NCBI RefSeq assembly: GCF_042683125.1
Contig: NZ_JBHUIY010000008.1
Span: forward strand, 62,001 to 126,000
From: Phaeospirillum tilakii
GTDB lineage: Bacteria > Pseudomonadota > Alphaproteobacteria > Rhodospirillales > Magnetospirillaceae
Length of the DNA stretch: 64,000 nt
Direction of reading: 5' to 3'
Shown: piece by piece, positions 34,491-42,334 of the stretch
How the letters are laid out: each line of letters begins with the position of its first letter
Numbering within the stretch: the first letter of the stretch is position 1
Made by a program: the position numbers and the translations under genes
The notes under the pieces: model-generated
Seen by the model: only the letters and a program-made list of their open reading frames with translations
What the model was told of the DNA's origin: nothing
Databases searched by the model: none

Positions 34491-35255
34491 ATGGTCGTCC
34501 AAGCCCTCCTGCCCGCCGCCGCCGGTGCCATCGAGGTGCGGCTGGCGCGCGATCCCGACGAGGTCGCCGCCGCGCAGCGGATTCGCTACCGGGTGTTTTA
34601 CGAGGAAATGGGGGCCAAGCCCACCGCGGAAATGCGGGCGCTCGAACGCGACTTCGACGCCTATGACGCGGTGTGCGATCATCTGCTGGTGCTGGCCGAG
34701 GGCGAGGTGGTCGGCACCTACCGCCTGATCCGCCGCGCCGCCGCCGCCCGGGTCGGCCGGTTCTATTCCGAGGACGAGTTCGATCTCGGCCCGCTGCTGG
34801 CGATTCCGGGCGAGGTGCTGGAACTGGGCCGGTCCTGCGTCGATGCCCGCTGGCGCCATCGCGGCACCCTGCAAATGCTGTGGCAGGGGCTGGCCGCCTA
34901 CATGGTCGAGCACGACATCCGCCTGCTGTTCGGCTGCGGCAGCCTGCACGGCACCGATCCGGCGGCGCTGGCGCCGCAACTGACCTATCTGCGCGACAAC
35001 CACCTCGCCCCGCCCGAGCTGCGCGCCCGCGCCCTGGCCGGCCGCGACAGCGTCGATTTCGCCGGCCTCGCCGCGCCGTGGGACGCCCGGCGGGTGCTGG
35101 CCTCGCTGCCGCCGCTGCTGAAGGGGTATCTGCGTCTGGGCGGCACCATCGGCGCCGGGGCGGTGATCGATCACCAGTTCAACACCACCGACGTGCTGGT
35201 GGTGGTCAACGCCGCCGATATCGCCGGCCGCTACGTCAAGCGTTTCGCCGCCTGA
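34491..35255 (+). CDS. olsB: GNAT-type L-ornithine N-acyltransferase (OlsB-like)
   Basis: 254 residues from ATG 34491; TTG 34476, with GAGGTG just before it, would add five residues and may be the true start. EVRLARDPDEVAAAQRIRYR, VFYEEMG, LVLAEGEVVGTYRLIRR and LELGRSCVDARWRHRGTL match OlsB, which joins a 3-hydroxyacyl chain from ACP to ornithine, making the lyso-ornithine lipid. Ornithine lipids replace phospholipids under phosphate limitation. OlsA is not nearby. About 280 bp of AT-richer DNA upstream should hold its promoter. Confidence 0.88.
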   Translation: MVVQALLPAAAGAIEVRLARDPDEVAAAQRIRYRVFYEEMGAKPTAEMRALERDFDAYDAVCDHLLVLAEGEVVGTYRLIRRAAAARVGRFYSEDEFDLGPLLAIPGEVLELGRSCVDARWRHRGTLQMLWQGLAAYMVEHDIRLLFGCGSLHGTDPAALAPQLTYLRDNHLAPPELRARALAGRDSVDFAGLAAPWDARRVLASLPPLLKGYLRLGGTIGAGAVIDHQFNTTDVLVVVNAADIAGRYVKRFAA

Positions 35256-35337
35256 CCGGCCGGGGAACACGGAGGGAAACGGCAACCGGACGGGGCCGGG
35301 GCGGCACGGCGCCGCCCGGTCCGCCGGGGCGACGACA

Positions 35338-35706
35338 TCAGGCGGTCATCGCCATCATCATCGGCATGCCATTGCAGGTGATCATCATCGGCATGCCCAT
35401 CGCCATCATCGCGGTCATGCGGTCGCAGATGGCCTTCATCGCCTCCATCGTCATGCCGGGGGCGGGGGTGATCTTGCAGGTCATCCCGTCGGCGGTCATC
35501 TCGCAGGTCATCGCGCAGCACGGGGTGGGCATCATCATCGGCATCATGGTCATGCCGTTCATCATCGGCATGGTGCCGCCCATGCCCGGCATCATGGTCA
35601 TGCCGTTCATCATCGGCATCGTGCCGCCCATGCCCGGCATCATGGTCATGCCGTTCATCATCGGCATGGTTCCGGTCATCGTCGGCATCGGCATCGCGGT
35701 CATCAT
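35338..35706 (-). CDS. Extremely methionine-rich small protein with 16-residue repeats
   Basis: 122 residues from ATG 35706 with GAGGAGA upstream. By count 46 residues (38 percent) are Met. Three near-identical units of the form GTMPMMNGMTMMPGMG fill residues 12-57 (48-bp DNA repeats, 35540-35670). The second half (about 58-122) has six cysteines (C63, C64, C68, C77, C94, C111) and less regular sequence. There is no signal peptide. Met and Cys in this density suggest a soft-metal (Cu+ or Ag+) binder or an oxidant sink, possibly matched with msrA nearby. Function unknown; that it is expressed is supported only by the ribosome site and the lack of stops. Confidence 0.65.
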   Translation of the reverse strand: MMTAMPMPTMTGTMPMMNGMTMMPGMGGTMPMMNGMTMMPGMGGTMPMMNGMTMMPMMMPTPCCAMTCEMTADGMTCKITPAPGMTMEAMKAICDRMTAMMAMGMPMMITCNGMPMMMAMTA

Positions 35707-35946
35707 TTCGGCTCTCCTCGACGGGGGGCATCCACCCGGAAGTCCCGACGGGAAGAATCCTGCGCCCGGGGGCGGTGGGGGACAACCGGCCGGCGTGGTT
35801 GGGCCGCACTTCCCTCCGTTGTGGCGCCGGCTCGTCCGCGCCAAAATCAAGACAAGTCTACTATTTTTATAGATTGACAGCCAAGCGGGGACGGTTCTAG
35901 CCTTGGCGTCACCGCGTCGCCCGGCTTCAGCAGAAGGATCGTCGCC

Positions 35947-36087
35947 ATGCCTGCCACCGCCACCATCATCGACCTGGACGAGGTCCGCCGCCGCCGCGCC
36001 CCGGCGCCCGCCGCCACCGTTCAGACCCGGCCGGTGCCGGCCTGGATGCCGGTGTGGGTGATGGTTCCGGTCTGGACGATCGGCTGA
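35947..36087 (+). CDS. Small protein, 46 residues, W/P/V-rich C-terminus
   Basis: ATG 35947 is preceded by AGAAGGAT at good spacing. The peptide reads MPATATIIDLDEVRRRRAPA near its start and PVPAWMPVWVMVPVWTIG at its end. The basic N-terminal half and Trp/Val-rich tail could make a peripheral membrane peptide. A TTGACA box at 35874 with TTCTAG at 35895 may be its promoter, and a palindrome followed by two T runs (36105-36168) its terminator, so it looks like a complete transcription unit. No family recognised. Confidence 0.6.
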   Translation: MPATATIIDLDEVRRRRAPAPAATVQTRPVPAWMPVWVMVPVWTIG

Positions 36088-36104
36088 CGCCCGAACAGGG
36101 AGTG

Positions 36105-36168
36105 GGATCCAAGGGCCTTGCGGCCCTTGGCGGGTGCGGGCAGCGCCCGCTTCCTTTTTCCCCTTTTT
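36105..36168 (+). terminator. GGCCCTTGG-family palindrome followed by T-rich runs
   Basis: A single repeat arm (36105-36150) with internal hairpins AAGGGCC-ttgc-GGCCCTT and GCGGGTG...CGCCCGC is followed by CCTTTTTCCCCTTTTT. It lies between the 46-residue gene and the convergent pyk gene and probably ends transcription of the former. Confidence 0.6.
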
Positions 36169-36169
36169 C

Positions 36170-37615
36170 TCAGGTCAGCGGCGCCGGCGGATCGATTTCC
36201 GCCACCCGCAGCATGTTGGTAGTGCCGGACAGGCCGAACGGCACGCCGGCGGCGATCACCACCCGGTCGCCCGGACTGGCGAAGCCCTCGCTCTGGGCGA
36301 CGGCGACCGCCTTCTGCACCATCTCGCTGAAGCTGCGCACGTCCTTGGCCATGATCGAGTGCGCCCCCCACACCAAGGCGAGCTGACGCGCCACCTCGAT
36401 ATCGGCGGTGACCGACAGGATCGGCTGGTCGGGCCGTTCGCGCGCCACCCGCAGGGTGGTCGAGCCCGACGAGGTGAAGGCGACGATCGCGGCGGCATTG
36501 ATGGTGTGGGCGACCTGACGGGCGGCGGCGCTGATCGCGTCGCGGGTGGTCGGATCGGGGTCGAGGCGGGAGGCGGCGGCGATCACCGCGTAATGGGGAT
36601 CCTGTTCGACCCGGGTGATGATCCGGTTCATCATCGTCACCGCTTCGGTCGGGAAATCGCCGGCGGCGGTTTCGGCCGACAGCATCACCGCGTCGGCGCC
36701 GTCATAGATCGCGGTGGCGACGTCGGAGGCCTCGGCCCGGGTCGGCGCCGGGGCGTGGATCATCGAATCGAGCATCTGGGTCGCCACCACCACCGGGCGG
36801 CCGGTGCGGCGGCAGGCGTGGAGGATGCGCTTCTGCAGGATCGGCACCGTCTCGGGCGGGCATTCGACCCCGAGATCGCCGCGCGCCACCATCACCGCGT
36901 CGGACAGCTCGATGATCTCCTCGAGATGATCGATCGCCGAGGGCTTTTCGAGCTTGGACAGGATCCGCACCCGCGAGCCGACATGGGCCGAGATCAGCCG
37001 GCGCGCCTCGATCACGTCGCCCGGGCGCTGGACGAAGCTGAGTGCGATCCAGTCGGCGCCGTGGGCCACCGCGAATTCGAGGTCGGCGCGGTCCTTGGCG
37101 GTCAGCGGCGACAGCGGCAGCATCACGTTGGGGACGTTGACCCCCTTGTGGTTGGACAGTTCGCCGCCGACCTCGACCCGGGTCTCGGCGAAATCGCCGC
37201 CGCACTGGACCACCCGCAGCCGGATGCGGCCGTCGTCGAGCAGCAATTCGCTGTCCGGATGCAGCGCCTGGAACACTTCGGGGTGGGGCAGATGGGCGCG
37301 GCGCTCGGTGCCGTCCTCCGGGGCCATGTCGAGGCGGAATTCGGCGCCGCGTTCGATCCGCACCCGGCCGCCGACGAAATCGCCCACCCGCAGCTTCGGC
37401 CCCTGGAGGTCGGCCAGGATGGCGATCGGCCGCTGCAACTTGGCCTCCAGGGCGCGGATCGCCTCGATCCGGGCGGCGTGGTCGGCGTGGCTGCCATGGC
37501 TGAAATTCAGCCGGAACACGTCCGCGCCGGCGACGAACAGGCTTTCGATCTGTTCGGCCGAGGAACTGGCCGGGCCGAGGGTGGCGATGATCTTGGCATT
37601 GCGGTTCCGTCGCAT
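36170..37615 (-). CDS. pyk: Pyruvate kinase
   Basis: 481 residues from ATG 37615. RRNRNAKIIATLGPASS opens the TIM barrel; FRLNFSHGSHADH and LADLQGPKLRVGDF follow, the B domain lies at about 70-170, and the active-site lysine and metal-binding acids are in ILSKLEKPSAIDHLEEI and VMVARGDLGVECPPE, with MLDSMIHAPAPTRAEASDVA after them. It makes pyruvate and ATP from phosphoenolpyruvate. The C-terminal domain is complete. Single gene, divergent from the secreted protein at 37726. Confidence 0.96.
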   Translation of the reverse strand: MRRNRNAKIIATLGPASSSAEQIESLFVAGADVFRLNFSHGSHADHAARIEAIRALEAKLQRPIAILADLQGPKLRVGDFVGGRVRIERGAEFRLDMAPEDGTERRAHLPHPEVFQALHPDSELLLDDGRIRLRVVQCGGDFAETRVEVGGELSNHKGVNVPNVMLPLSPLTAKDRADLEFAVAHGADWIALSFVQRPGDVIEARRLISAHVGSRVRILSKLEKPSAIDHLEEIIELSDAVMVARGDLGVECPPETVPILQKRILHACRRTGRPVVVATQMLDSMIHAPAPTRAEASDVATAIYDGADAVMLSAETAAGDFPTEAVTMMNRIITRVEQDPHYAVIAAASRLDPDPTTRDAISAAARQVAHTINAAAIVAFTSSGSTTLRVARERPDQPILSVTADIEVARQLALVWGAHSIMAKDVRSFSEMVQKAVAVAQSEGFASPGDRVVIAAGVPFGLSGTTNMLRVAEIDPPAPLT

Positions 37616-37725
37616 CGACGTTTTTTCAACCTCTTTCCTGTCTAATCGGGGCCACCATAGCAAACCGCCCTGGGGTAGGATATCCCAACCCGGTTGCCGA
37701 ATTGTTTCGCCGCGATGACCAAGCC

Positions 37726-38199
37726 ATGCGTGAATCGAAGATGAGGGGTCGTGTCGCCGCCCTGCTGCTGGCCCTGGCCGCCGGCCTGACCGGGGCGGGG
37801 CCGGCGGCGGCGGAAACGCCGGTCGGCACCCGGGTCTATGTCGAGACCTGGCGCGCCCCCTCGGCCGACGAGTTGAAGGCCGCCCGCCGCTACGGCAAGG
37901 AGCTGTTCGCCCGCGCCGACGCCGCCGGCCGCCCGGTCACCCTGCGGGTCGCCCGCTCCGAGGCGACGGTGATGATCAGCTTCGAATCGGTGGCGATCTG
38001 CGACCGGGTGCGGGCCTGCCCGCTGATGGTGTTCCGCGACCTCAAGGGCCGGCCGGTCTATCAGGGCGGGGCGTTCGAGAACATCCGGCTCGATTACCGC
38101 AAGGACGGCACCTGGCTGATCCTGCGGGTGTGGGACGACGTCACCGAATGCAAGCTGACCGGGGTCACCCGCGCCCGCTGCCGCCCGCTGGTCGAGTAG
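37726..38199 (+). CDS. Uncharacterised secreted protein with four cysteines
   Basis: 157 residues from ATG 37726; ATG 37741 would start at MRGR. MRGRVAALLLALAAGLTGAG ending PAAAE is a clear signal peptide, so the mature protein of about 120 residues is periplasmic. The mature part has four Cys (AICDRVRACPL and ECKLTGVTRARCRP), suited to two disulfides, and beta-type sequence (VTLRVARSEATVMISFES). I do not recognise a family. It is divergent from pyk and convergent with the esterase gene at 38220. Confidence 0.75.
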   Translation: MRESKMRGRVAALLLALAAGLTGAGPAAAETPVGTRVYVETWRAPSADELKAARRYGKELFARADAAGRPVTLRVARSEATVMISFESVAICDRVRACPLMVFRDLKGRPVYQGGAFENIRLDYRKDGTWLILRVWDDVTECKLTGVTRARCRPLVE

Positions 38200-38219
38200 C
38201 GCGCCTCGCCCGCCGGGTC

Positions 38220-39044
38220 TCATGCCGCCAGCGAGGCGAAGAAGGCGACGGTCTCGCGGGCGACGCGGTCGCGCTGCCGGTCGAGGGTGATCATGTGGTA
38301 GCAATCGTGCAGCCACAGGATCCGGTTGGGCCCGCCCAGGGCGGCGGCCAGCGCGCGCGGGCTGCGCGGCCCGGCGATGTCGTCCTCGACGGCGTGGACG
38401 ATCAGCGCCGGGGTGGTGATGGCGGGCAGGCGCGGCAGCAGGTGGCGGCGCAGGGCGTCGAGTTCGGCCAGCGAGCGGCCGGTGATCGCGGCGGCGCCGG
38501 CGGCGAGGCTGTCGCCCCGGCGCTTGCCGGCGGCCAGCACGGCGCGGCGGCGGGGATCCTTGACCCCGAACGGGTCGCGGGCGACGAAGCGGTGGTCGCG
38601 CCCCCAGCGGGTGGCCAGCAGCAGCGGCAGCAGCAGCGGGGTCAGCGGCGGCACCCCCCAGCCGTCATAGCGCAGCGGCAGCGAATAAAGGGCAAGGCCG
38701 CGCACCGTCGCCGGATGGCGGTCGGCCAGCGCCAGCGCCAGCAGGGCGCCGAGACAGAGTCCGGCCACCACCACCCGGCCATGGGCGGCGATCGCGGCGT
38801 CGTGGGCGGCCTCGACGCTGGCCAGCCAGTGCCGCCAGGTGCTGGCGGCCAGGTCGGCCTCGCTGCCGCAATGGCCGGCCAGCCGCACCGGCACCACCGG
38901 ATGGCCGGCGGCGGCGGCGGCGCGGGCGATCGCATGCATCTCGGCCGGGGTGCCGCCCAGGCCATGGATCAGCAGCACGGCCGGCGGCGGCGCGGCGGCG
39001 GGGCGGGGGGCAACGGGGATGGCAGCGCGGCTCTGGATGGTCAT
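38220..39044 (-). CDS. Alpha/beta hydrolase (carboxylesterase-like) with Cys at the nucleophile elbow
   Basis: 274 residues. VLLIHGLGGTPAEM provides the oxyanion strand, AVEDDIAGP the acid and DCYHMITLDRQRDRV the catalytic His, closely resembling the Est30/Est-type carboxylesterases. The nucleophile elbow reads VVAGLCLGALLAL: the usual Ser of GxSxG is Cys (codon TGT on the minus strand). Cys nucleophiles occur in dienelactone hydrolases, so the protein may still be active on unusual esters or lactones, or could be sluggish. No signal peptide. Monocistronic. Confidence 0.85.
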   Translation of the reverse strand: MTIQSRAAIPVAPRPAAAPPPAVLLIHGLGGTPAEMHAIARAAAAAGHPVVPVRLAGHCGSEADLAASTWRHWLASVEAAHDAAIAAHGRVVVAGLCLGALLALALADRHPATVRGLALYSLPLRYDGWGVPPLTPLLLPLLLATRWGRDHRFVARDPFGVKDPRRRAVLAAGKRRGDSLAAGAAAITGRSLAELDALRRHLLPRLPAITTPALIVHAVEDDIAGPRSPRALAAALGGPNRILWLHDCYHMITLDRQRDRVARETVAFFASLAA

Positions 39045-39149
39045 CGGCTCCTCGCGGCGAGCTGGCTTGATGTCTGGAATATGGGAAGCGCGTTGCGGTT
39101 TGTCCGCCCGTCGCCTGGGGGGGCGCCGGAGGACAGGCCGCGCGGGAAT

Positions 39150-39165
39150 CCCTTGATTTCAAGGG
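39150..39165. promoter_or_regulatory. Perfect dyad upstream of purT
   Basis: CCCTTGA-tt-TCAAGGG is a perfect 7-bp inverted repeat centred about 85 bp before the purT start, in the gap between two divergent genes. It may be an operator for either gene; the regulator is unknown. Confidence 0.35.
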
Positions 39166-39242
39166 AATTTCATCTTTCCGTCCGGCCTCGATCCGCTCTA
39201 GACTGAAGGATTGATTGAATCCCCCCACGGAGAGACCCGGCC

Positions 39243-40442
39243 ATGAGTATCGGAACCCCCCTCAGCACGTCCGCCACCCGGGTGATGCTGCTGGGCGCGG
39301 GCGAACTGGGCAAGGAACTGGTGATCGCGTTGCAGCGCCTCGGTGTCGAGGTGATCGCGGTCGATCGCTATGCCAACGCCCCGGCGATGCAGGTCGCCCA
39401 CCGCAGCCACGTCCTGCCGATGACCGACGGCGCCGCCCTGCGCCGGGTGATCGAGCAGGAACGCCCCCATCTGGTGGTGCCCGAGATCGAGGCGATCGCC
39501 ACCGACACCCTGCTTGAGATCGAGCGCGAACAGATCGCCGAGGTGATCCCCACCGCCCGCGCCGCCCGGCTGACGATGGACCGCGAGGGCATCCGCCGCC
39601 TCGCCGCCGAGACGCTCGGCCTGCCGACCTCGCCCTACGCCTTCGCCGAATCGCGCGAACAGGTCGAGGCGGCGATCACCGGCGGCATCGGCTATCCCTG
39701 CGTGATCAAGCCGGTGATGTCGTCCTCGGGCAAGGGCCAGAGCGTGGTGACCGGTCCCGACGGGATCGACGCCGCCTGGGCCCATGCGATGAAGGCCGGC
39801 CGGGTCGCCCTGCCGCGGGTGATCGTCGAGGGCTTCATCCGCTTCGATTACGAGATCACCCAGCTGACCGTGCGGGCGCTGGGGGCGGATGGCCAGGTCG
39901 TCACCCATTTCTGCGAGCCGATCGGCCACATCCAGGTCGAGGGCGATTACGTGCTGTCGTGGCAGCCCCAGGCGATGACCCCGGCGGCGCGCGAGGCGGC
40001 GCGCGACATCGCCGGGCGGATCACCGCCGCGCTGGGCGGGCGCGGCATCTTCGGGGTCGAGCTGTTCGTCCGGGGCGATCAGGTGTGGTTCTCCGAGGTC
40101 AGCCCGCGTCCGCACGACACCGGGATGGTGACGCTGTGTTCGCAGCGCCTGTCCGAGTTCGAGCTGCATGCCCGCGCCATCCTCGGCCTGCCGGTCGAGG
40201 TGACCCAGACCAGCCCCGGCGCCTCGGCGGTGATCTATGGCGGGCTCGACGCCACCGGCATCGCCTTCGAGGGGCTGGCCGAGGCGTTGCAGGTGCCGGG
40301 CAGCGACCTGCGTCTGTTCGGCAAGCCGGAAAGCTTTCCCAAGCGGCGGATGGGGGTGGCGCTGGCCACCGGCGCCTCGGTTGACGAGGCGATCACCCGC
40401 GCCAAGCAGGTTGCCGGCCGGGTCCAGCCGATCCGTCCCTGA
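39243..40442 (+). CDS. purT: Phosphoribosylglycinamide formyltransferase 2 (ATP-grasp, formate-dependent)
   Basis: 399 residues. ATP-grasp fold: N-terminal VMLLGAGELGKELVIALQRL (about 14-33), DRYANAPAMQVAHRS, then GYPCVIKPVMSSSGKGQS in the ATP site and GVELFVRGDQVWFSEVSPRP with the metal-binding acids. It formylates GAR in purine synthesis using formate and ATP rather than formyl-tetrahydrofolate. Full length and clear similarity to E. coli PurT. A GGAGAG ribosome site precedes the ATG and a strong hairpin follows the stop. Confidence 0.96.
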   Translation: MSIGTPLSTSATRVMLLGAGELGKELVIALQRLGVEVIAVDRYANAPAMQVAHRSHVLPMTDGAALRRVIEQERPHLVVPEIEAIATDTLLEIEREQIAEVIPTARAARLTMDREGIRRLAAETLGLPTSPYAFAESREQVEAAITGGIGYPCVIKPVMSSSGKGQSVVTGPDGIDAAWAHAMKAGRVALPRVIVEGFIRFDYEITQLTVRALGADGQVVTHFCEPIGHIQVEGDYVLSWQPQAMTPAAREAARDIAGRITAALGGRGIFGVELFVRGDQVWFSEVSPRPHDTGMVTLCSQRLSEFELHARAILGLPVEVTQTSPGASAVIYGGLDATGIAFEGLAEALQVPGSDLRLFGKPESFPKRRMGVALATGASVDEAITRAKQVAGRVQPIRP

Positions 40443-40451
40443 GCGCGCTCG

Positions 40452-40487
40452 CCCGGACCGCCGGCCAGAGCGGGCCGGCGGTTCGGG
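40452..40487 (+). terminator. 15-bp stem hairpin after purT
   Basis: CCCGGACCGCCGGCC / GGCCGGCGGTTCGGG with a 6-nt loop and one G-T wobble, 9 bp after the stop. There is no T run, so it may be an attenuator or a Rho-assisted terminator. Confidence 0.55.
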
Positions 40488-40619
40488 CGTTCGGCACGTC
40501 AACCGCGAAAGTCGGCGCCCGTTTACCGCCCGTTCACGCCCACAGCAAACCTTCCTCACAATTCGATGGTAGGCTGCTCGACAGGCTAAGACGTGTGGAC
40601 GGTAGGGGGCCAACCAGAA

Positions 40620-40820
40620 ATGAGTGCGATCATCACCGTGGCGCCCAGCCCACATCGGCTCAATCCGCTGCTGGCCGGCGAGGCGATCTATCTGATCGAA
40701 CTGGCGACCCTGATCGCCGACGAGGAGCCGGACGTGCGGGTGTTCGCCCGCTACGGCCTCGGCAACGCCGACGTGATGGAGATCCGCTCCAGCCATCTCG
40801 AAGACGACGTGCTGTTCTGA
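40620..40820 (+). CDS. Uncharacterised 66-residue protein
   Basis: Starts MSAIITVAPSPHRLNPLLAG at ATG 40620; an in-frame GTG at 40593 is an alternative. It is slightly acidic with a central helix-forming stretch (IYLIELATLIADEEPDVRVF). No signal peptide, membrane helix or known domain. About 175 bp separate purT from it. I do not recognise a family, though composition and reading frame match the region. Confidence 0.55.
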   Translation: MSAIITVAPSPHRLNPLLAGEAIYLIELATLIADEEPDVRVFARYGLGNADVMEIRSSHLEDDVLF

Positions 40821-40992
40821 GCGCGGCGCCTGCTCCCCTTGCGGGAGGAAATCCCTCCGCTCGCCGCCTGCGCGCGACGAAAGGAATCGGTTCCGGCCCT
40901 GCCTTCGTGCTATCCAGAATGGTGTCGCGCCGCGTCGCCCCGCTCGGGCGGCGGCGGCGCGGTGACGGAGGACGGCGAGGGAGTCCCGGATC

Positions 40993-41799
40993 GTGCCCGA
41001 CAGCGCGGTGAACCAACTCGAATTGCTGCATGCCCTGCCGGCGGCGGCGACGGACCGTCCGCCGCTGCTGTTCGTCCATGGCTCCTATTGCGGCGCCTGG
41101 GTGTGGGAGGAACGGTTCCTGCCCGCCATCGCCCGCGCCGGCTATCCCGCCTATGCGGTGTCGCTGCGCGGCCATGGCGGCAGCGGCGGCGACGCCACCT
41201 TCGCCTCGCTGGCCGATTACATCGCCGACGTCGAGGCGGCGATCGCGCGGCTGGGCGGGCGTTGCGTGCTGGTCGGCCATTCGATGGGCGGGCTGATCGC
41301 CCAGCATTGCCTGCGGCCGGGCCACCGGCTGGCCGGGCTGGCGCTGCTGTCGAGCGTGCCGCCGTCGGGGCTGGCCGGGGCGGCGCTGCATCTGATGCTG
41401 GCGACCCCGGATCTGTGGGTGCAGTTCGGCCTGTTGCAGAGTCTGGGGCCGTCGGCGGTGTCCGACGCGCTGATCCGCCGGGCGATCTTCGCCGACACCA
41501 CCCCGGCGGCCGAGGCGGCCCGGCTGCTGCCGCGCTTCCAGAGCGAATCGCTGCGGATCGCCTTCGATCTGGCCGCGCCGCCGCCGCCGCCCCGGCCCGG
41601 CCTGCGCTTTCCGGTGCTGGTGGTGGGCGGCAGCGCCGACCCGCTGATCCCGGTCAGCGCGCTGCACCAGACCGCGGCCTATTACCGCGCCGAACTGTCG
41701 GTGCTGGAGGGGGCGCCGCACGGCCTGATGCTCGACCCGGCCTGGGTCGAGCCGACGCTGGAGCGCATCCTGACCTGGCTCGACGCCCATCACTTGTGA
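40993..41799 (+). CDS. Alpha/beta hydrolase, serine nucleophile
   Basis: 268 residues from GTG 40993, with GGGAG upstream. LLFVHGSYCGAWVWEERFL is the oxyanion region, CVLVGHSMGGLIAQH holds the nucleophile Ser, GGSADPLIPVSAL the acid and GAPHGLMLDPAW the His. It belongs to the broad esterase/lipase/lyase group that also includes lysophospholipases and haloperoxidase-like proteins. The substrate cannot be told. No signal peptide is seen. It lies 172 bp after the small unknown gene. Confidence 0.88.
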   Translation: MPDSAVNQLELLHALPAAATDRPPLLFVHGSYCGAWVWEERFLPAIARAGYPAYAVSLRGHGGSGGDATFASLADYIADVEAAIARLGGRCVLVGHSMGGLIAQHCLRPGHRLAGLALLSSVPPSGLAGAALHLMLATPDLWVQFGLLQSLGPSAVSDALIRRAIFADTTPAAEAARLLPRFQSESLRIAFDLAAPPPPPRPGLRFPVLVVGGSADPLIPVSALHQTAAYYRAELSVLEGAPHGLMLDPAWVEPTLERILTWLDAHHL

Positions 41800-41874
41800 C
41801 CGGGGCGGGGTAATCGACCGTCCGCCCGTTCCGACGCTTTCTTTTGCCCAGGTGGGTGCCTTACTATGACTCCG

Positions 41875-41896
41875 GTCAGGCCATCTTCGGCCTGAC
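41875..41896 (+). promoter_or_regulatory. Perfect hairpin in the leader of the gene at 41908
   Basis: GTCAGGCC-atcttc-GGCCTGAC, an 8-bp stem, ends directly before the GAGGGGAGG ribosome site. It could stabilise the 5' end of the mRNA or modulate initiation. Confidence 0.35.
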
Positions 41897-41907
41897 GAGG
41901 GGAGGCG

Positions 41908-42321
41908 ATGGCGCTAGGGTCCAAACAGGTCGGCGAGGTGGCGGGCGCCAATGCGGCGGCGGCGGCGACCTATGTCGGCGGCGGCGGTCGCAACGTCGCC
42001 TCGGTCTCGCGCGACGACGTCGAACGGGTCGATTTCGCCCACCAGACCGGGATGGGCGACGAAACCGTCCTGCGCTATCGCGACGACGCCACCCCGGTCG
42101 TCAACGACAAGCGGCGCAAGCGCCCCAGCGCCAACGGCCCGTCCTGGCGCAGCGAGTACGGCAAGGTCCAGCTGCTGGCCGCCGCCAACGACGACAGCAA
42201 CACCACCGGCACCATCCTGCTCGATCAGGTGCTGCGGGCGATCAATTTCTACGAGAAGGTGATCCAGGTCACCGCCGGCACCAATGTCTCGACCGGCAAG
42301 GTGATGAACCTGCTCTACTGA
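41908..42321 (+). CDS. Uncharacterised 137-residue protein
   Basis: ATG 41908 follows a perfect GAGGGGAGG site. The Ala/Gly-rich N-terminus (GANAAAAATYVGGGGR) leads to a charged middle (VNDKRRKRPSANGPSW) and a C-terminal helix (ILLDQVLRAINFYEKVIQV). No signal peptide, membrane segment or known domain. It is convergent with the zincin-like gene at 42335 with a gap of 13 bp, so the two transcripts may overlap. I do not recognise the family. Confidence 0.6.
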   Translation: MALGSKQVGEVAGANAAAAATYVGGGGRNVASVSRDDVERVDFAHQTGMGDETVLRYRDDATPVVNDKRRKRPSANGPSWRSEYGKVQLLAAANDDSNTTGTILLDQVLRAINFYEKVIQVTAGTNVSTGKVMNLLY

Positions 42322-42334
42322 GCCGGCGCTCTCC

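Noticed and set aside
35540..35670. Three 48-bp repeats resembling a CRISPR-like array
   Set aside because: The repeats are directly contiguous with no spacers and encode the Met-rich repeat units in frame.
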